Shown piece after piece: positions 37,955-49,900 of a DNA stretch of 64,000 nucleotides. Numbering within the stretch: the stretch's first letter is position 1; every line of letters begins with the position of its first letter. Under the pieces are notes generated by a model that saw nothing but the letters and a program-made list of their open reading frames with translations, did not search any database and was not told where the DNA came from. The position numbers and the translations under genes were made by a program. This DNA comes from Hirudinaria manillensis (Eukaryota; Annelida; Clitellata; Hirudinida; Hirudinidae): contig CM067535.1 in assembly GCA_034509925.1 (NCBI GenBank), forward strand, positions 9,724,201 through 9,788,200, written 5' to 3'.

Positions 37955-38937
37955 CTCCACAAAACAAAATGCGCGGCGAAGCCGAAGCCGTTGTGCAGAG
38001 AACGAGTAAATACAGCAATTAATTACGGACGTCCAGCGATGACCACAATTTAAAAAATTAAATATCACTACAGTATTAAAGGTTTTATTTTTTGTTTAAG
38101 CCAATTAACTTATAATAATAACGAATTAGTTTAGATAGTTGTTACTTAATAAGTTTAAGATTATTAGAAATAACTAGCGGATCTGGGAGGAGGGGGAGGA
38201 ATAGAGCCAGTATCCTTGGGTCGGGCAGCCGGTTGTTAAGGTTGGTTAATTTGGCGATTTGCCCTGGGATGATTAAATAAAAAAAAGATTTGTTGCCGTA
38301 CAGAAAGCATCCATAAGATCCCGCCTACTAAATCTTTCTTTTACTTCTAAAGACAGGACCATCCTTGCAAAGGCATTTTGTATATATGTCTGACCTACTC
38401 GAATACTGCTCACAAGTCTGGAATCCCCGCCATAAATACTTGATCAAAAATATCGAATCAGTACAAAGAAGATTTACAAAATTTTCCCGACACCACCAGT
38501 ACCTAACTAGACTCAAACTTCTCGTACTCCCCTACATAAAACACTTGTAAGAGATGTTGATGAGCTGGCCATTTTGATATATTTGGCTTTTAATATTTGT
38601 ACTACTGCATTATTTCTTTTGAGCGTCTATTTTCTTTTTCAGTTTTTCGAGTTATCGCTTAGGGTTAGAAATAGAGTTATAATAGAAACTAGTTATTATT
38701 TTAGTACAGAAATTATCAACAAAGTTAGAGCGATAAACAACATTTTATTACGTTAATTAATAGAAATTATTTATTGTTATTTTTCAAATGCTATGGTTTA
38801 AAGTTTCTATGTCTTTTATTTTGTTTTGTGTTAACGTGTTATCAAATACAAGATAAATATTTTGACAGGATTTTTGGCTATATAACCAAATTTATATATT
38901 TAGTTTACAATACTATATTTGAGAACGTAATTTCAAA
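37955..38937. other. Divergent gap between SAE1 and CASC3
   Basis: About 980 bp separates the two start codons. It includes a LINE reverse-transcriptase relic at 38306-38548, which reduces the space available for both promoters. The rest is AT-rich without a clear TATA box. Confidence 0.6.
38306..38548 (+). pseudogene. Non-LTR retrotransposon reverse-transcriptase relic
   Basis: Two frames joined by a frameshift read like the thumb/C-terminal region of a LINE reverse transcriptase: SFTSKDRTILAKAFCIYV up to about 38393, then from 38389 LLEYCSQVWNPRHKYLIKNI, ESVQRRFTK and LTRLKLLVLP. This is the usual 'LEYCS-VW-P ... I--VQRRFT' block. No other element parts were recognised, so it is a short dead fragment, not a host gene. 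It is not obviously the same family as the fragment near 56.4 kb because the preserved parts do not overlap. Confidence 0.75.
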
Positions 38938-41900
38938 ATGGAGGATTCGAAAATAGGGGAAACTGTCGAGTTAAACACTGATGCCGTTGAATTGTCAGTT
39001 AAGAAATTGTCAATTGATGAAAGCCTGGTCGACAGAGAGAACTCTGACGCGTCTCCAGAGGGAAATGGTCACGTAGAAGTACAGATGAATCTGCCAAATG
39101 ATGAAGTTTCTACTCTTGTCAATGACAAAGAGCCAATTCATGATTCTGACGCGATAACAGAGAGAAATGAAGGTGAAGAACAACAAATAAATTTGCCAAA
39201 TGCCGAAGTTCCTTTTAATGACCAGGAGCCACTGCGGGACTCAGACTCATCTCCAGAGGGAAATTATCACAAAGAGGAGCAAATAAATTTGCCAAATGTT
39301 GAGGTTTCTTCTCTTAACAAAGAGAATACTGAGGAACTGAATTCAAATATTGTAGAGTTAAATGATGTTTGTGATGACATGCAGAATGAGTCAAATGTCC
39401 AACAAAATGTTGATTTGTCAAGCAAGAAGACAAAGGATGACAAAAATAATAATGACAAATTGTCAGACAATGAAGAAACCTCAGACAAAAAGCAAGTGAG
39501 TGGAAGTACGGGCAATGAAAAAGTAAAAAATAGTGGTGTTCCGGAAGAAAGTGCGGAAGTAGCAGAGGAGAATAATGGAAACAAAAACAAATCGTCAGAA
39601 CAGTGGTATGCTGAAGAGGAAGAGACAGATGATAGCAGGTACAGTGAGGAGGGTGAATATACAGATGATGATGATGATGACGATGATGAGCAAATTTCAC
39701 ATGAAAGAATTCAAGCTAGGAGGAGAAGAAGGAGAGAAGAAAGTGATCAGCTTAGTGGTGAAGAAGACCAAGAAAATGAATACGAAGAACAGAGTGGAGA
39801 CGAGACTCGAGGAGCAACCGACGAGGAACACGTTGAAGGGAAGAGATTCAGTGGAGATGGACAAGAAGAACCTAAGGCAGACAAAAATGTGGATGATGAC
39901 AGAAAGAACCCAGCTTATGTCCCAAGGAAGGGAACCTATTTTGAACATGATCTCAGGGCTTCAGCTGAAGATGAAAATAGAGACCAAGAAGCTAATGAAA
40001 AAGTAAAAAACAAAAAGAAATCCCGGGCCGACGATGGCAAATGGAAGCACGATAAATACGATGCCTCAGAACAAGCGCCAAAGAAGACCCACGAGATCGT
40101 CCGCAGATACGGGTACGACATAAGAAGAGCTGGCTGTTCACAGTCAAACAAAGGAGAGGAAGCTAGACAAAATAGAGAAAGCAAAAGGAATAAAAAAACT
40201 TCTGAGATTCCTAGAAGATATAACAGAAGGCAAATCCACAAGCTCGGGACAGAAGAGGTCGATGGCAGGTCCGAGTCGCCGAACAACTTCCCTCAAAAAC
40301 AAACGAACATGCATAGAAACGAGGATCGTAGGGATTTTCAACTAAATAAGGGAAGGCCAAGGGATATGAAAAGAAATCAACCATTTGTCAAAGGATACAG
40401 AACAGAAATAATTACTACTCAAGGTGTAAAAATTGAGGATAAAGATGCCATCTTGAAAAAGGAGCCAGAAACACAGAACGTGTCAGATAGAATAATTGAG
40501 GAGAGAAAGGCCAGAACAAAGGGATTTGAGAACAAGGGATATCAAGTGTTGGATTTAGAGTCTCAAAGAAATGAATTTTATGATGATGGAAGCAGAAGGT
40601 TCACCTCTTCACAAAAACCTGTGAGAGAAGAGATGGAATTTAAATCAGAAAGGGAATATTCCACAAGACAGCATGAGAGAAAAGGTTATTATTACCAAAG
40701 AAATCAACAGCAAATTAGGCAGCCATTAAGAGAATCTGTCGGTCAGAGACCTCCGCGTATGGCCAGGCAATATTCTGAGAAACCTCCGAGAGAGATTGAA
40801 ATTGTTAATAGCAGTGCAAGAGGAAGGATTCAATGCAAAATTGCTGAAGATGAAGACAGCAAATCCTTGAAGCAAGCTGGTGTCGATGATAAAAGGACGA
40901 TTGACAAAAGTGACAGTTAGAAACCGTTAATGCTCGTTTGATTAAAATTTAAAATTGCTTTTACATTTTAAAGAGAAGTTTTTGAATTAACTAATGTTGA
41001 AAACCCATTAAATAAAGACTCGTTTTTTGCTAAAGATTTAATTTCTGGAGATAAAGAAGGTGACTCCAACCTGGTCATTAATTCAGCATCTTCGAACAAA
41101 TCCCCAGAAGTTCTGGAAGCGAGGAAAGGTTGGGCAGGCGGAGAGTTTACTCCCAGTTGGAGGACAGATCCCCAGCAGAGACAGTCAAACAGACAGGAAG
41201 AAGAAACAAATGTGACCAGAGGGTCGAAAAGGTTAACATAACTTTGTGGTTCAAATCGAATGCATGGCATAGCTCACGTCGTCGCAGATTTCTGAGACGT
41301 TCGTAAAAGCATGCCGAACGATTTTGACGACGTCGTCTCGGACCGATTTGGTTGCTTGTTGACAGTCATTCCACGAGTCTTACCTCATAGATTTTATTTT
41401 CTTTGGCAGATATTCATCGTCGAGGCAGCAACTGCAGCAGCAACAGAAGCATCAACAATTCAGGGATGTCGACTATTATCAGCAGTATCCCGGATACGGT
41501 GCAAACGCTGCCGGAACCGCCGGGCAGGTCTACGATGCCATGATTTCCCACCCTGCCTACGTGCCCCATTCCACTCTCGTAACCAATTCCTACGCTCCGT
41601 TCTACACCACCCTGCCCGGGAACGTATATCCGAGCCCTCCGGTGTACCAACATCCCCAGCTGACCCCTTACACCAACACTTCTTACGTGCATCATGTGAC
41701 TCAGGCACCTGAAGGCCCAGTCTTTTTTAATCCTCAAGGTAGTTTTTCCAGTTAAATGTTAGATAGAATCATTTATTATTTAAATGTATGTCTAAATTAA
41801 TAAAAATTAATATATTAAATTGATCAAAGAATTGATTAATAATTATGACATTAATTGATAAATGTGGACAATGGAATAGAATAAGGATGATTATTGTGGT

Positions 41901-42597
41901 TGAGTACTTGTTTATTAACAATTGAAAACTAAAATGCATTCCAATTAAATTTAGTGTCTGTTGCTAATAGGCTTTGAGCGAACAATTGTTACGTATCGAT
42001 TTCAAATGCAGAGCAACTGATTTTAGTGACGTTTTTAGCTTTATCTGGTCACTCTATAGGCTATTTATAAATTTTATTGGTCCATAGTCTTAAAAAGTTG
42101 GAATTTTTGCTCTACACAAGTCTTAACCTTTATTTAGGATATAGTAGTTTAGTATTACTAAATTAATCCTTGTAGGATTAGCACAAGGACAATTTTTTGA
42201 GGCATCTCAAGGCACTATGCCTCACATGAGGGCAACATCTGCCATACCTATTGTGAACCCTCAGGTATTTATGCTTTAAAATTTTTGTTAACCCTTCCTA
42301 TTTAATGTTTCTCAGTACACGGAATGATTCGATTTTGAATCAATCTATCTGTTCGAATTGCAAAGTTATTGAAAGTCTTATTTTGTCAAAAAGGAAGAAC
42401 TGCTTTTGCTTTAGCAAAATTAAATTAAAAAATTTATTTTGTGATGGAACTAATGGTTTGATGATCAACTGTTCTATAGAGTGTCAAGCCTTTGTGCTCT
42501 CGAGACTAATTTAAGCCCATACTTTTTTCTTGAGGACCTTGCTGCAGTACAGAATCGTGGAGCTCAACAGGAGACCGTGGCAATCCATAGTCAATAA
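38938..42597 (+). CDS. CASC3: CASC3/Barentsz (MLN51), exon junction complex core subunit
   Basis: Binds eIF4A3 and RNA in the exon junction complex and acts in mRNA localisation and decay. Exons: 38938-40909, 40976-41231, 41410-41738, 42176-42264 and probably 42553-42597, about 896 residues. The SELOR domain lies at roughly residues 315-405: DDDRKNPAYVPRKGTYFEHD, then DGKWKHDKYD and HEIVRRYGYDIR. The N-terminal part is very acidic, carries a three-fold repeat (about residues 36-125) and an EEEETDD...EEGEYTDDDDD stretch. The centre is Arg/Lys/Glu-rich, and the C-terminus is Gln/Pro/Tyr-rich (RYSSSRQQLQQQ, PSPPVYQHPQLTPY). The long first frame reads to a TAG at 40918, but a 66-nt GT-AG intron (40910-40975) restores homology to the family C-terminus. 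The last exon (NRGAQQETVAIHSQ) is the least certain; an alternative acceptor at 42547 gives a different tail. Confidence 0.92.
39046..39330 (+). repeat. Three-fold internal protein repeat in CASC3
   Basis: Units of about 33-34 residues begin near 39046, 39148 and 39247. Shared motif: D-A/S-x-x-PEGN or TERN, then Q(I/M)NLPNxEV. Nucleotide similarity is also visible, which suggests fairly recent duplication. Confidence 0.8.
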
Positions 42598-42599
42598 AG
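42594..42599 (+). promoter_or_regulatory. Poly(A) signal overlapping the CASC3 stop
   Basis: AATAAA whose TAA is the stop codon of the preferred last exon. Confidence 0.4.
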
Positions 42600-43973
42600 G
42601 GCCCTGGGACAATTAATTTGCGATTTTTAAGTTTTATTTACAAGGGTTTGGAAAATTTCTTAAGTTTTCTGGGAGCTCTTATGTTTTCATCATGTGTTCT
42701 TACAAATCGATGGATTGAAATAAGAATGGATGGGGGTAAGCTTTGCGTCGTTCTCGTCGTCTGTCGTTTGATCATTCGTATTTGATATTATGTCTTGTAA
42801 AGAACGACTGAAACTCAATTCCTTTTGGCTGAAGTTTATGTTAAAATGATAATAGAGATATTAAAGTCGCCTCTTGGCTTGACCGAACTAGTTGTTTGTT
42901 TCAATAAATGGTAGTGCCCTCTTGGTTGCTATAATGAATATCCTGTTTTAACATCTTATTTTGAAATCTGTGATATCAAGTTAGAAAGCAAGGAGAAGCC
43001 ATTGAAACAGTGATTTCCAGCTGTTAAGGAGTTTTAAATTTGGGGTGAGTCTGATTTGATGTCTACGCCCTGACGCTTCTAGTACAGATTTTCTGTTGTT
43101 TGACTTTTCTTCTGTGTATGCGATTTGAAGATAAGTTCCTTGGACGAGTTGTTTCGAAGCCGATTGTATAATTTCTTCATTGGAGCATTCTTGTCGAATT
43201 CAACATTAGTTTTCGTCATGACTAATTTTCTGACCCGATTCCCTCTAGAGCCAGACGCACTAATTCGTCTTGATTTGATCCTAGAAAAACAAACGGCCTA
43301 ATAGACGTTTGCCGATGCGAAATCAACATTAGCAACTAATGACGCTTAATCTAGCTGTGAGACAAAACGACATGACCGATGACTAAGTTACTTTATGTCG
43401 AATGACCTCATTCGTAGCCTGTCGGCGAAAATGAGGCGGAGTTACGCACACGCTGCCTTATAAAGTAGCCTCCCTTTCACACTTATAACCAAAAATAGCA
43501 ATGGTATGGTTTCTGTATACCAACAACATTGGCCTGAGTTTAAGTGATGTTTATAATCGATTTTTAGAGTGAGCCGCTTGTTCGTAGTATTAATATCTTA
43601 ACGAGACTTGGGCTAACAGTGTTTGAGTGCCTTAAAAGCTACGAAATTACAAACGCGAAAATTTATTAAGACTCGGTAACTCTCTATTGAAAAAATTCGT
43701 CCAAAGGTTAAATCTTATTTGGCCTCGGCATGTAAATACGATTTAACAAATCGGACTATTCTCATCTCGTTTAAAAACTTCGGTTTAATATTGTTCTTTC
43801 CACTTCGAATATTTAGGATATTTTCTTCCGCATTCAACAAGTCTTTAACTTGCTCCTTCAAATTTGAACATCCCAAACTGTTTTCAACGATTATAACATC
43901 TGGAGATGTCTTGGATAAGTTCGTAACAGTGGAAAATCTAATTCAACAGTACCGATCAAATCATCTATTGCTT
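42600..43973. other. Gap between CASC3 and the nuclear receptor
   Basis: About 1.37 kb holding the CASC3 3' end and the nuclear-receptor promoter/5' UTR. No exon or repeat was recognised. A TATA-like box is noted separately. Confidence 0.5.
43459..43464 (+). promoter_or_regulatory. TATA-like box upstream of the nuclear receptor
   Basis: TATAAA in a short GC-richer stretch (GCTGCCTTATAAAGTAGCC), about 510 bp before the chosen ATG. Plausible core promoter; no transcript evidence. Confidence 0.35.
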
Positions 43974-46900
43974 ATGGATGTCCAGCCAATTCTATCCCCG
44001 TTCAATCCAGCTCTTAGCTACAGCATCTTGGTAGATGACTTTTTTAACTTGGATGACCAAAGTACTATGACAATTCTCACCGACGATGAAACAGCCGATT
44101 GCGAGGAGTTTAATAATAACAAAATTATCATTGATGATAATAATAATAATAGTAATGGTAATGGAAGAGATAACAACAATAATAATAATAATAATAATAC
44201 CTTGGTGGAAAACGGAAATCCTTCGAATTTTAAGGAGTTGGAAGGCGATATCAAGCATAACTCCGACATGGGGGCAGAAATTATGGAAGACCAGGGTATG
44301 GAGGAAATAATCGATTTCGATCCTCATATTTCTGACGGAAAGGAACTGGCGGAGCTTGAAGCGATTGCTACATCACACGAAGCCAAAGAAGACCTTAGCA
44401 ACTACATATTTGTTAAAAGTCAAGATGGCCTATTGAGCTCACTCTGCTCAACCATAGATCAATCACCCCCTCGCATCAATTCTCCAAAAGACATCAAAGG
44501 GCAGCATCAGACGATTTCCTCCTCCGGAGCAGCGTCTCCCGCACCTTTATCTCCTATGCTTCCACCGTGCAGGGTATGCGGTGAAAAGGCTTCGGGATTT
44601 CATTACGGAGCAAATACCTGCGAAGCATGTAAGGTGGGTCTCCTGAATCTTTCAAAATAACGCGTGATCTCTGTTCTATGATTTTTTTGTACTATTCTTT
44701 AAATTTCATTAACGTTGTTTAAATATAATTTTGTTGCGTATGCTTGGAAATCTAACAATTCTTCTAAAGCAATTTAATACAATTGTTTTGAAGTCACTTA
44801 GTCGAATTAGATCAGAATACATTAATGCATGAGGCGACAACAACATTAGAACTTATCAAATCGACTAGATTGATTGTAATTTTGAAAATTGAATTTTTGC
44901 TCATTGCTCTTCTATTTTTTAATGTTTTGGAGGCCTACTCTTTGATTTAGACGTATTTTGATGAATTATGATCCTAAGACAGGGGTCGGTAAACTCCAGC
45001 TTTTAGGCCAGATACGGCTCAATCGTCATTTCAATTCAGCCTAGCTCATTATACAGTGCGTGTCATAAGGTTGGGACAGGGGCTAAAGTTTTATATTTTG
45101 TCTAGTTTTCTGAAAAACCGTAGCGTGTAATTGCCCAAAGTTTCAATTATTTCATGCCTCTATTGTCACTTAATAAAATTTCAATATGATTGTGAAGCAA
45201 AATTTGAATATGAATGATACTACATGGAAAAATCCCTTTGATGTTGTTTAGAGGCGTTTCAAAGATTAAAGATGGTGTCTCTTCCTGTGCAAGAAATTGC
45301 ATTTTATTGCATCGACCATTACTAGTGGCTACTATAATATTAAATAATTATTTGATTAAATAAAAAAATGCTAGTTAAGCTTATTATAATTGGGTTCTTG
45401 TTGAAATGGAGAAAGAACAAATTAAGGCATTAAATTAGCTAAATAAAGTCGTTTCTGAAATTTCAAGAGGGTTTAAATATTACGGAAATTTTGTCAGACT
45501 ATTTTGAAAGGATCCAGATAGTTATAGAACCAACTAAGTATCAGACCTCGAACACTGGATCATCGTCAGAAGAGACTTATTCGTGAGGCTTGCAAGGGAG
45601 AATGCTCTTCAACTACATTCGGAGAAGCTGATTTTTAAAGTATAGAAAGCGCCAGTAAAAGACATTCTTGACAGGACATCGCAAAAGGATTCGATTGAAT
45701 TGGCTTGAAGAGGTGATGAGTTTGGATGTGAATTGGAGCGTTGCAATTTTTCAGATGAAAATTATTTTAAGTTTGACAGCCCGTATGGGTTCAGATATTA
45801 TTGGCATAATGTCAGAAGTCCCTAAAATCACTCTTGAAAAGAAATTTTGGAGGTCATTGTCGGGCTACCATTTCCCTGTATTTATCTTGCCTAACGCAGC
45901 ATCACATCAACGCCGGTCTTGCCAAGACATCCTTCCATCTTGCTATTGCCATGGCAGTTCAGCATGCCAATTCCCCCCCCCCCCCCCCATATATGTATTA
46001 GTTATCATTAATATCTAGCACTTGGCAAAACACAATCAATAATAATTGAATGACATCACCAAAGTCACTCAATTGAAACAATGGGGCTTCACCAGTGTAC
46101 AGACATACTTGTACACCCTCGCGCACAGCTTTAATAATCAATCGAATTTTATCAGTTGTCTTTAAAATTTAGTCTCAAAGTTACTACTATCAAATGGTAA
46201 TCATTACATCACTAGACGTGGCTCAATCTGATTAAATTGAAGAGAAGGAAATGAAAAAGCACACATTTTCTAATGCTTATTTTTACAATTTCGCGTGGAC
46301 AGGCACAACTAGGCACAACATAAAAATGTAACTGTATTAATTAAATTATTTTATTATATTAATATTAAATTAATGGACTGGATTATTTTAATTTTATTAT
46401 TTTGATGAAAATTTAAATGTTTGTTTTTTTTCTCACGTCCAAGGGACGGCAAAGTTTTCGAAAAAAGCACATTTTTACATGTTACAGTTTATACATTTAT
46501 ATGAAAGTTATATAAAAACACTCGTCTGATCGAGTACTATGTAGTGTCTAAATTTCAAGGCAATCGCTGAAGAACTTTCAGAGAACATTGATTACGTTGC
46601 ATTTTTATTTATTTTTATGATTAAGTTAATAAATATTTTTTCTGAACTTCATTGTTATGCTTGTTTATCATGACACTAAAGCCAATCAAATACAGTAGGT
46701 ACAATAAGGTAGCATTACGATATCATAGGGGTTCTTCAGAAGAAGTCTACAGAGGAAACAGAGTTATCGATGTCTTGCTTCTAACGATTGTGATATCTCG
46801 TCTGGAAAAAGAAACGGTTGCGCGGCTTGCAGGTATCGAAAATGTCTGTCCCTCGGGATGTCAAAAACTGGTTTGCAAAATTTCAGTTTATTTTTTGTAA

Positions 46901-49900
46901 GTTATAAAAAAAAGTATGAAGTTAAAATATAAATTTAAAAAGAATATTGATTCGAAAAAGGGCTTGAATTGAATTCTAAATGTCCACAAAATTACGAGTC
47001 ATATTTTACAGAATCCTTTAAGACAAATAATAGATTGTGTATTAACTAAATTTTAGAACAGTTCAATAGATGGTAAATGTAATAAATAGTTCAACAAGTA
47101 AATGGATTATAATTTATTCGATGACAAATCTTTATAAAAGCTATAAAAACGGGTCGCTACACTCATGCCAAGAAAACGAAAGACATCCAGGAGGTGAAAA
47201 GACTCCAACGGAAACAACAGTTATTAAGAGTAGAGCGGACAGAACTCTCTCAGCCTCTGCCCTCTGCTGACCGATCGGAAGTCATCGACGAAGAAACTGC
47301 TGAGGAGATTCTCGACAAAATCATGAACGTCCACAGGCAACAAACACCTCATACACCAGAATTTTTTGAAAAACTACCTCAGAAGGAACAGGACTATCTG
47401 GTGAGAGATTTCCCTATTCATCTGACATTTCTCTGTGAAAATAAGCATCTTTATTCAGTGGTAGCTATAACATATTTTCAAAAATCTTTATTATTATTAT
47501 ACATAATGGAATTTAGAAAATAGTGCATAAAAAAACTGGACATACTTTTCGTGGAGATTCGTATAATTGACGTTTGCATCGAAGTTTACTTCTTATTACA
47601 AGGAGGATTAGGGTCAACACAATTAGGGTTAGGATCACCTTTCATACGTTCGAAAATGCCAATAAACTGCTGCTGGCCGGTTCACCAAGAAATCTGTGTT
47701 GGGTTTTTGGGATTTCCTTCGGCTTCGTTCCACAATTTACTGATACTGACTCCTGCGATATTTTTATTATCGTGATTTTGTAATTAACAATTTTAGATTA
47801 GAAGAAAATTAAAAGAGGAAATGTTTGGACCATTGAAGCCGATCAGCCAAGACGAGTACAGCAACATCTACCATTGTACAGGCATTGATGTCGACGGGAG
47901 AAAAGCGATGCTCGAACACATGTTGCCATGTATTGAAAGAGCGGTAAAAAGGTTTGTGACTTTTGCCAAAGCTGTGCCAGGGTTCAAGGAATTGCCTTTG
48001 GAGGATCAGATAAAGCTTATCAAAGGTAATGACACGAATAATCCAATGCCAAAAATTCTTACAAGTTTAATTAATTGGGCCTTGCAACTCATCTTTCCAA
48101 AAGCCCAAATGATTATCTATATTTTATTTTAAAACGTTTTGAATGTATCTTAAACTGGTGCCAAGCTCTTCATAAAAATTTATTTACTAATGAAATGGGG
48201 GGAGTGATTCTAACATAATGGCTTTGCATTAGAGAAAGAGATAGAAATAATGTGTTTTCAGATCAGATGCACGTTTAAATGATGGTACAATTATTAAATG
48301 TGGAGGATTGAATGCCACATTTTCATTGCCCTGGCAATGGTTGCAGTTTTTGTTACTTTAATGTACAGTAAAACCTGCGAATCGGGGCACCCGAGAATAG
48401 GGTAAAATCTGACTTAAGGGCCGTTTTTTCTAGGAACTGATTTTACTTTTGTTTAACATTTGAAGCCTGATAAAAGGGACAACCTCCTCATAGGGACACT
48501 ATTTTCATGCATAATCCAGCTGTCCCTATAGGCAACTTTTACTGTAATTAATTTATTTTGAATTTTGTAAACCAAATACTCAGTGTTGAATTAACAAGCT
48601 GCTTCTTTGAAATCAATTTCAATGTTGTTTTGATCAATATGGATGTCACAATGTTGAATGTTCAATAATTAGATTGTGTTTGGGAAACCATCTCAAATTT
48701 TATGACTAATGAATTATGATCAACTTTCAAGACTTATTCTAAGCACTTATAGAGTGGAAACAGTTTCATTGGGGTTTAAGCTTATGAAAGATTTAACAAA
48801 ATACTAATTTGAACTATTGATTTCACAACTTTCTTTTTCTGGCATTATATTGAAATTTTCCCAACTATTTCAATAAATGTTTCACAAGAATTTATGAGAT
48901 TTGTATTTTCTTGTGGTTTTGAACTTTGTTAATAATTCTTAAATTACTCACTTAAACATATTCCATTAGATTACAATATTGAATCATTGTTATAGTTTAT
49001 TGTTTTGATAAAAGTTCCACTTTAAGAGGCAAGGATATCAACAACACAAAGCATGTTGATCTTAATTACCATGACCTTACACTAGGGCCTCTCACTCACT
49101 CTCTCGCCTTGCAGAGCAGTACAAACTCCATTTAGAAGACACTAATGAGTGTCACTCTCAAAACCTCTTTACTTAGTCTTCTTAGGAGCATTGAATAATG
49201 TAATGATCTATTGAATATTAAATCGATGCGATGCCTTGCTTTTATGCGAATGAATTTTTTGATGCATGCAACTTTGCAAAATATTGGACCAGACAATGCA
49301 CGCATGCATCAGGAGGCCTCTTTGCCTGCTGAAGTAGTATTATCTACTGCTAAGATTGTTATTCAATAATATAACTTGAAAAGTTGAGGCTACTAAGAAT
49401 CAATTGGAATATAAAACATATCTCATGACGATTACCTAATATTTAAACCAAATGAAAACATTACACAAAATAGTTATTAATATATAGACAAATATTGTTA
49501 ATAATACCATAGGTTGTTATATGTGAAGGATGTAAATAATATAAAATATTGCCTTCTCTTGTTTAATATATATTTAATTCTTGATCAATAATTTTTCAGT
49601 TAATGTCTCATCAAAATCTAAAGGTTGCTGGTGAAACATATGCTGTCATTGCACGGTTTATTGTAAAATTAGTATTATTATAGTAATATTTTCATAATAC
49701 TTTTAATAAACAAACAACTCGAAATGACAGGAAAGGCAAAAGACCCTTGCAGTCTATTATTTTGATCGTTTAAGATATTAAAATGATTTCAGGCTTTAGA
49801 AAAATTATAATTTTCCATATGATTTTAAATTATTAAGTAAGATGTTATGAAGCATTAATGAAGCCAATTTTTTATTGTGCACAAAGGATAAACAACTGCA

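Noticed and set aside
38365-38550. Small independent gene upstream of CASC3
   Set aside because: The motif content is that of a LINE reverse transcriptase, and the frame is broken upstream.
40910-40920. CASC3 stop codon at 40918-40920 as the true end
   Set aside because: Stopping here would lose the family-like C-terminus (RYSSSRQQ and beyond), which a 66-nt intron restores in continuous phase through three more exons.
43719-43973. Earlier in-frame ATG for the nuclear receptor
   Set aside because: It would add 85 residues of hydrophobic, low-quality sequence directly after the probable promoter; MDVQPILSPF at 43974 looks more like a true start, though the longer form is not excluded.
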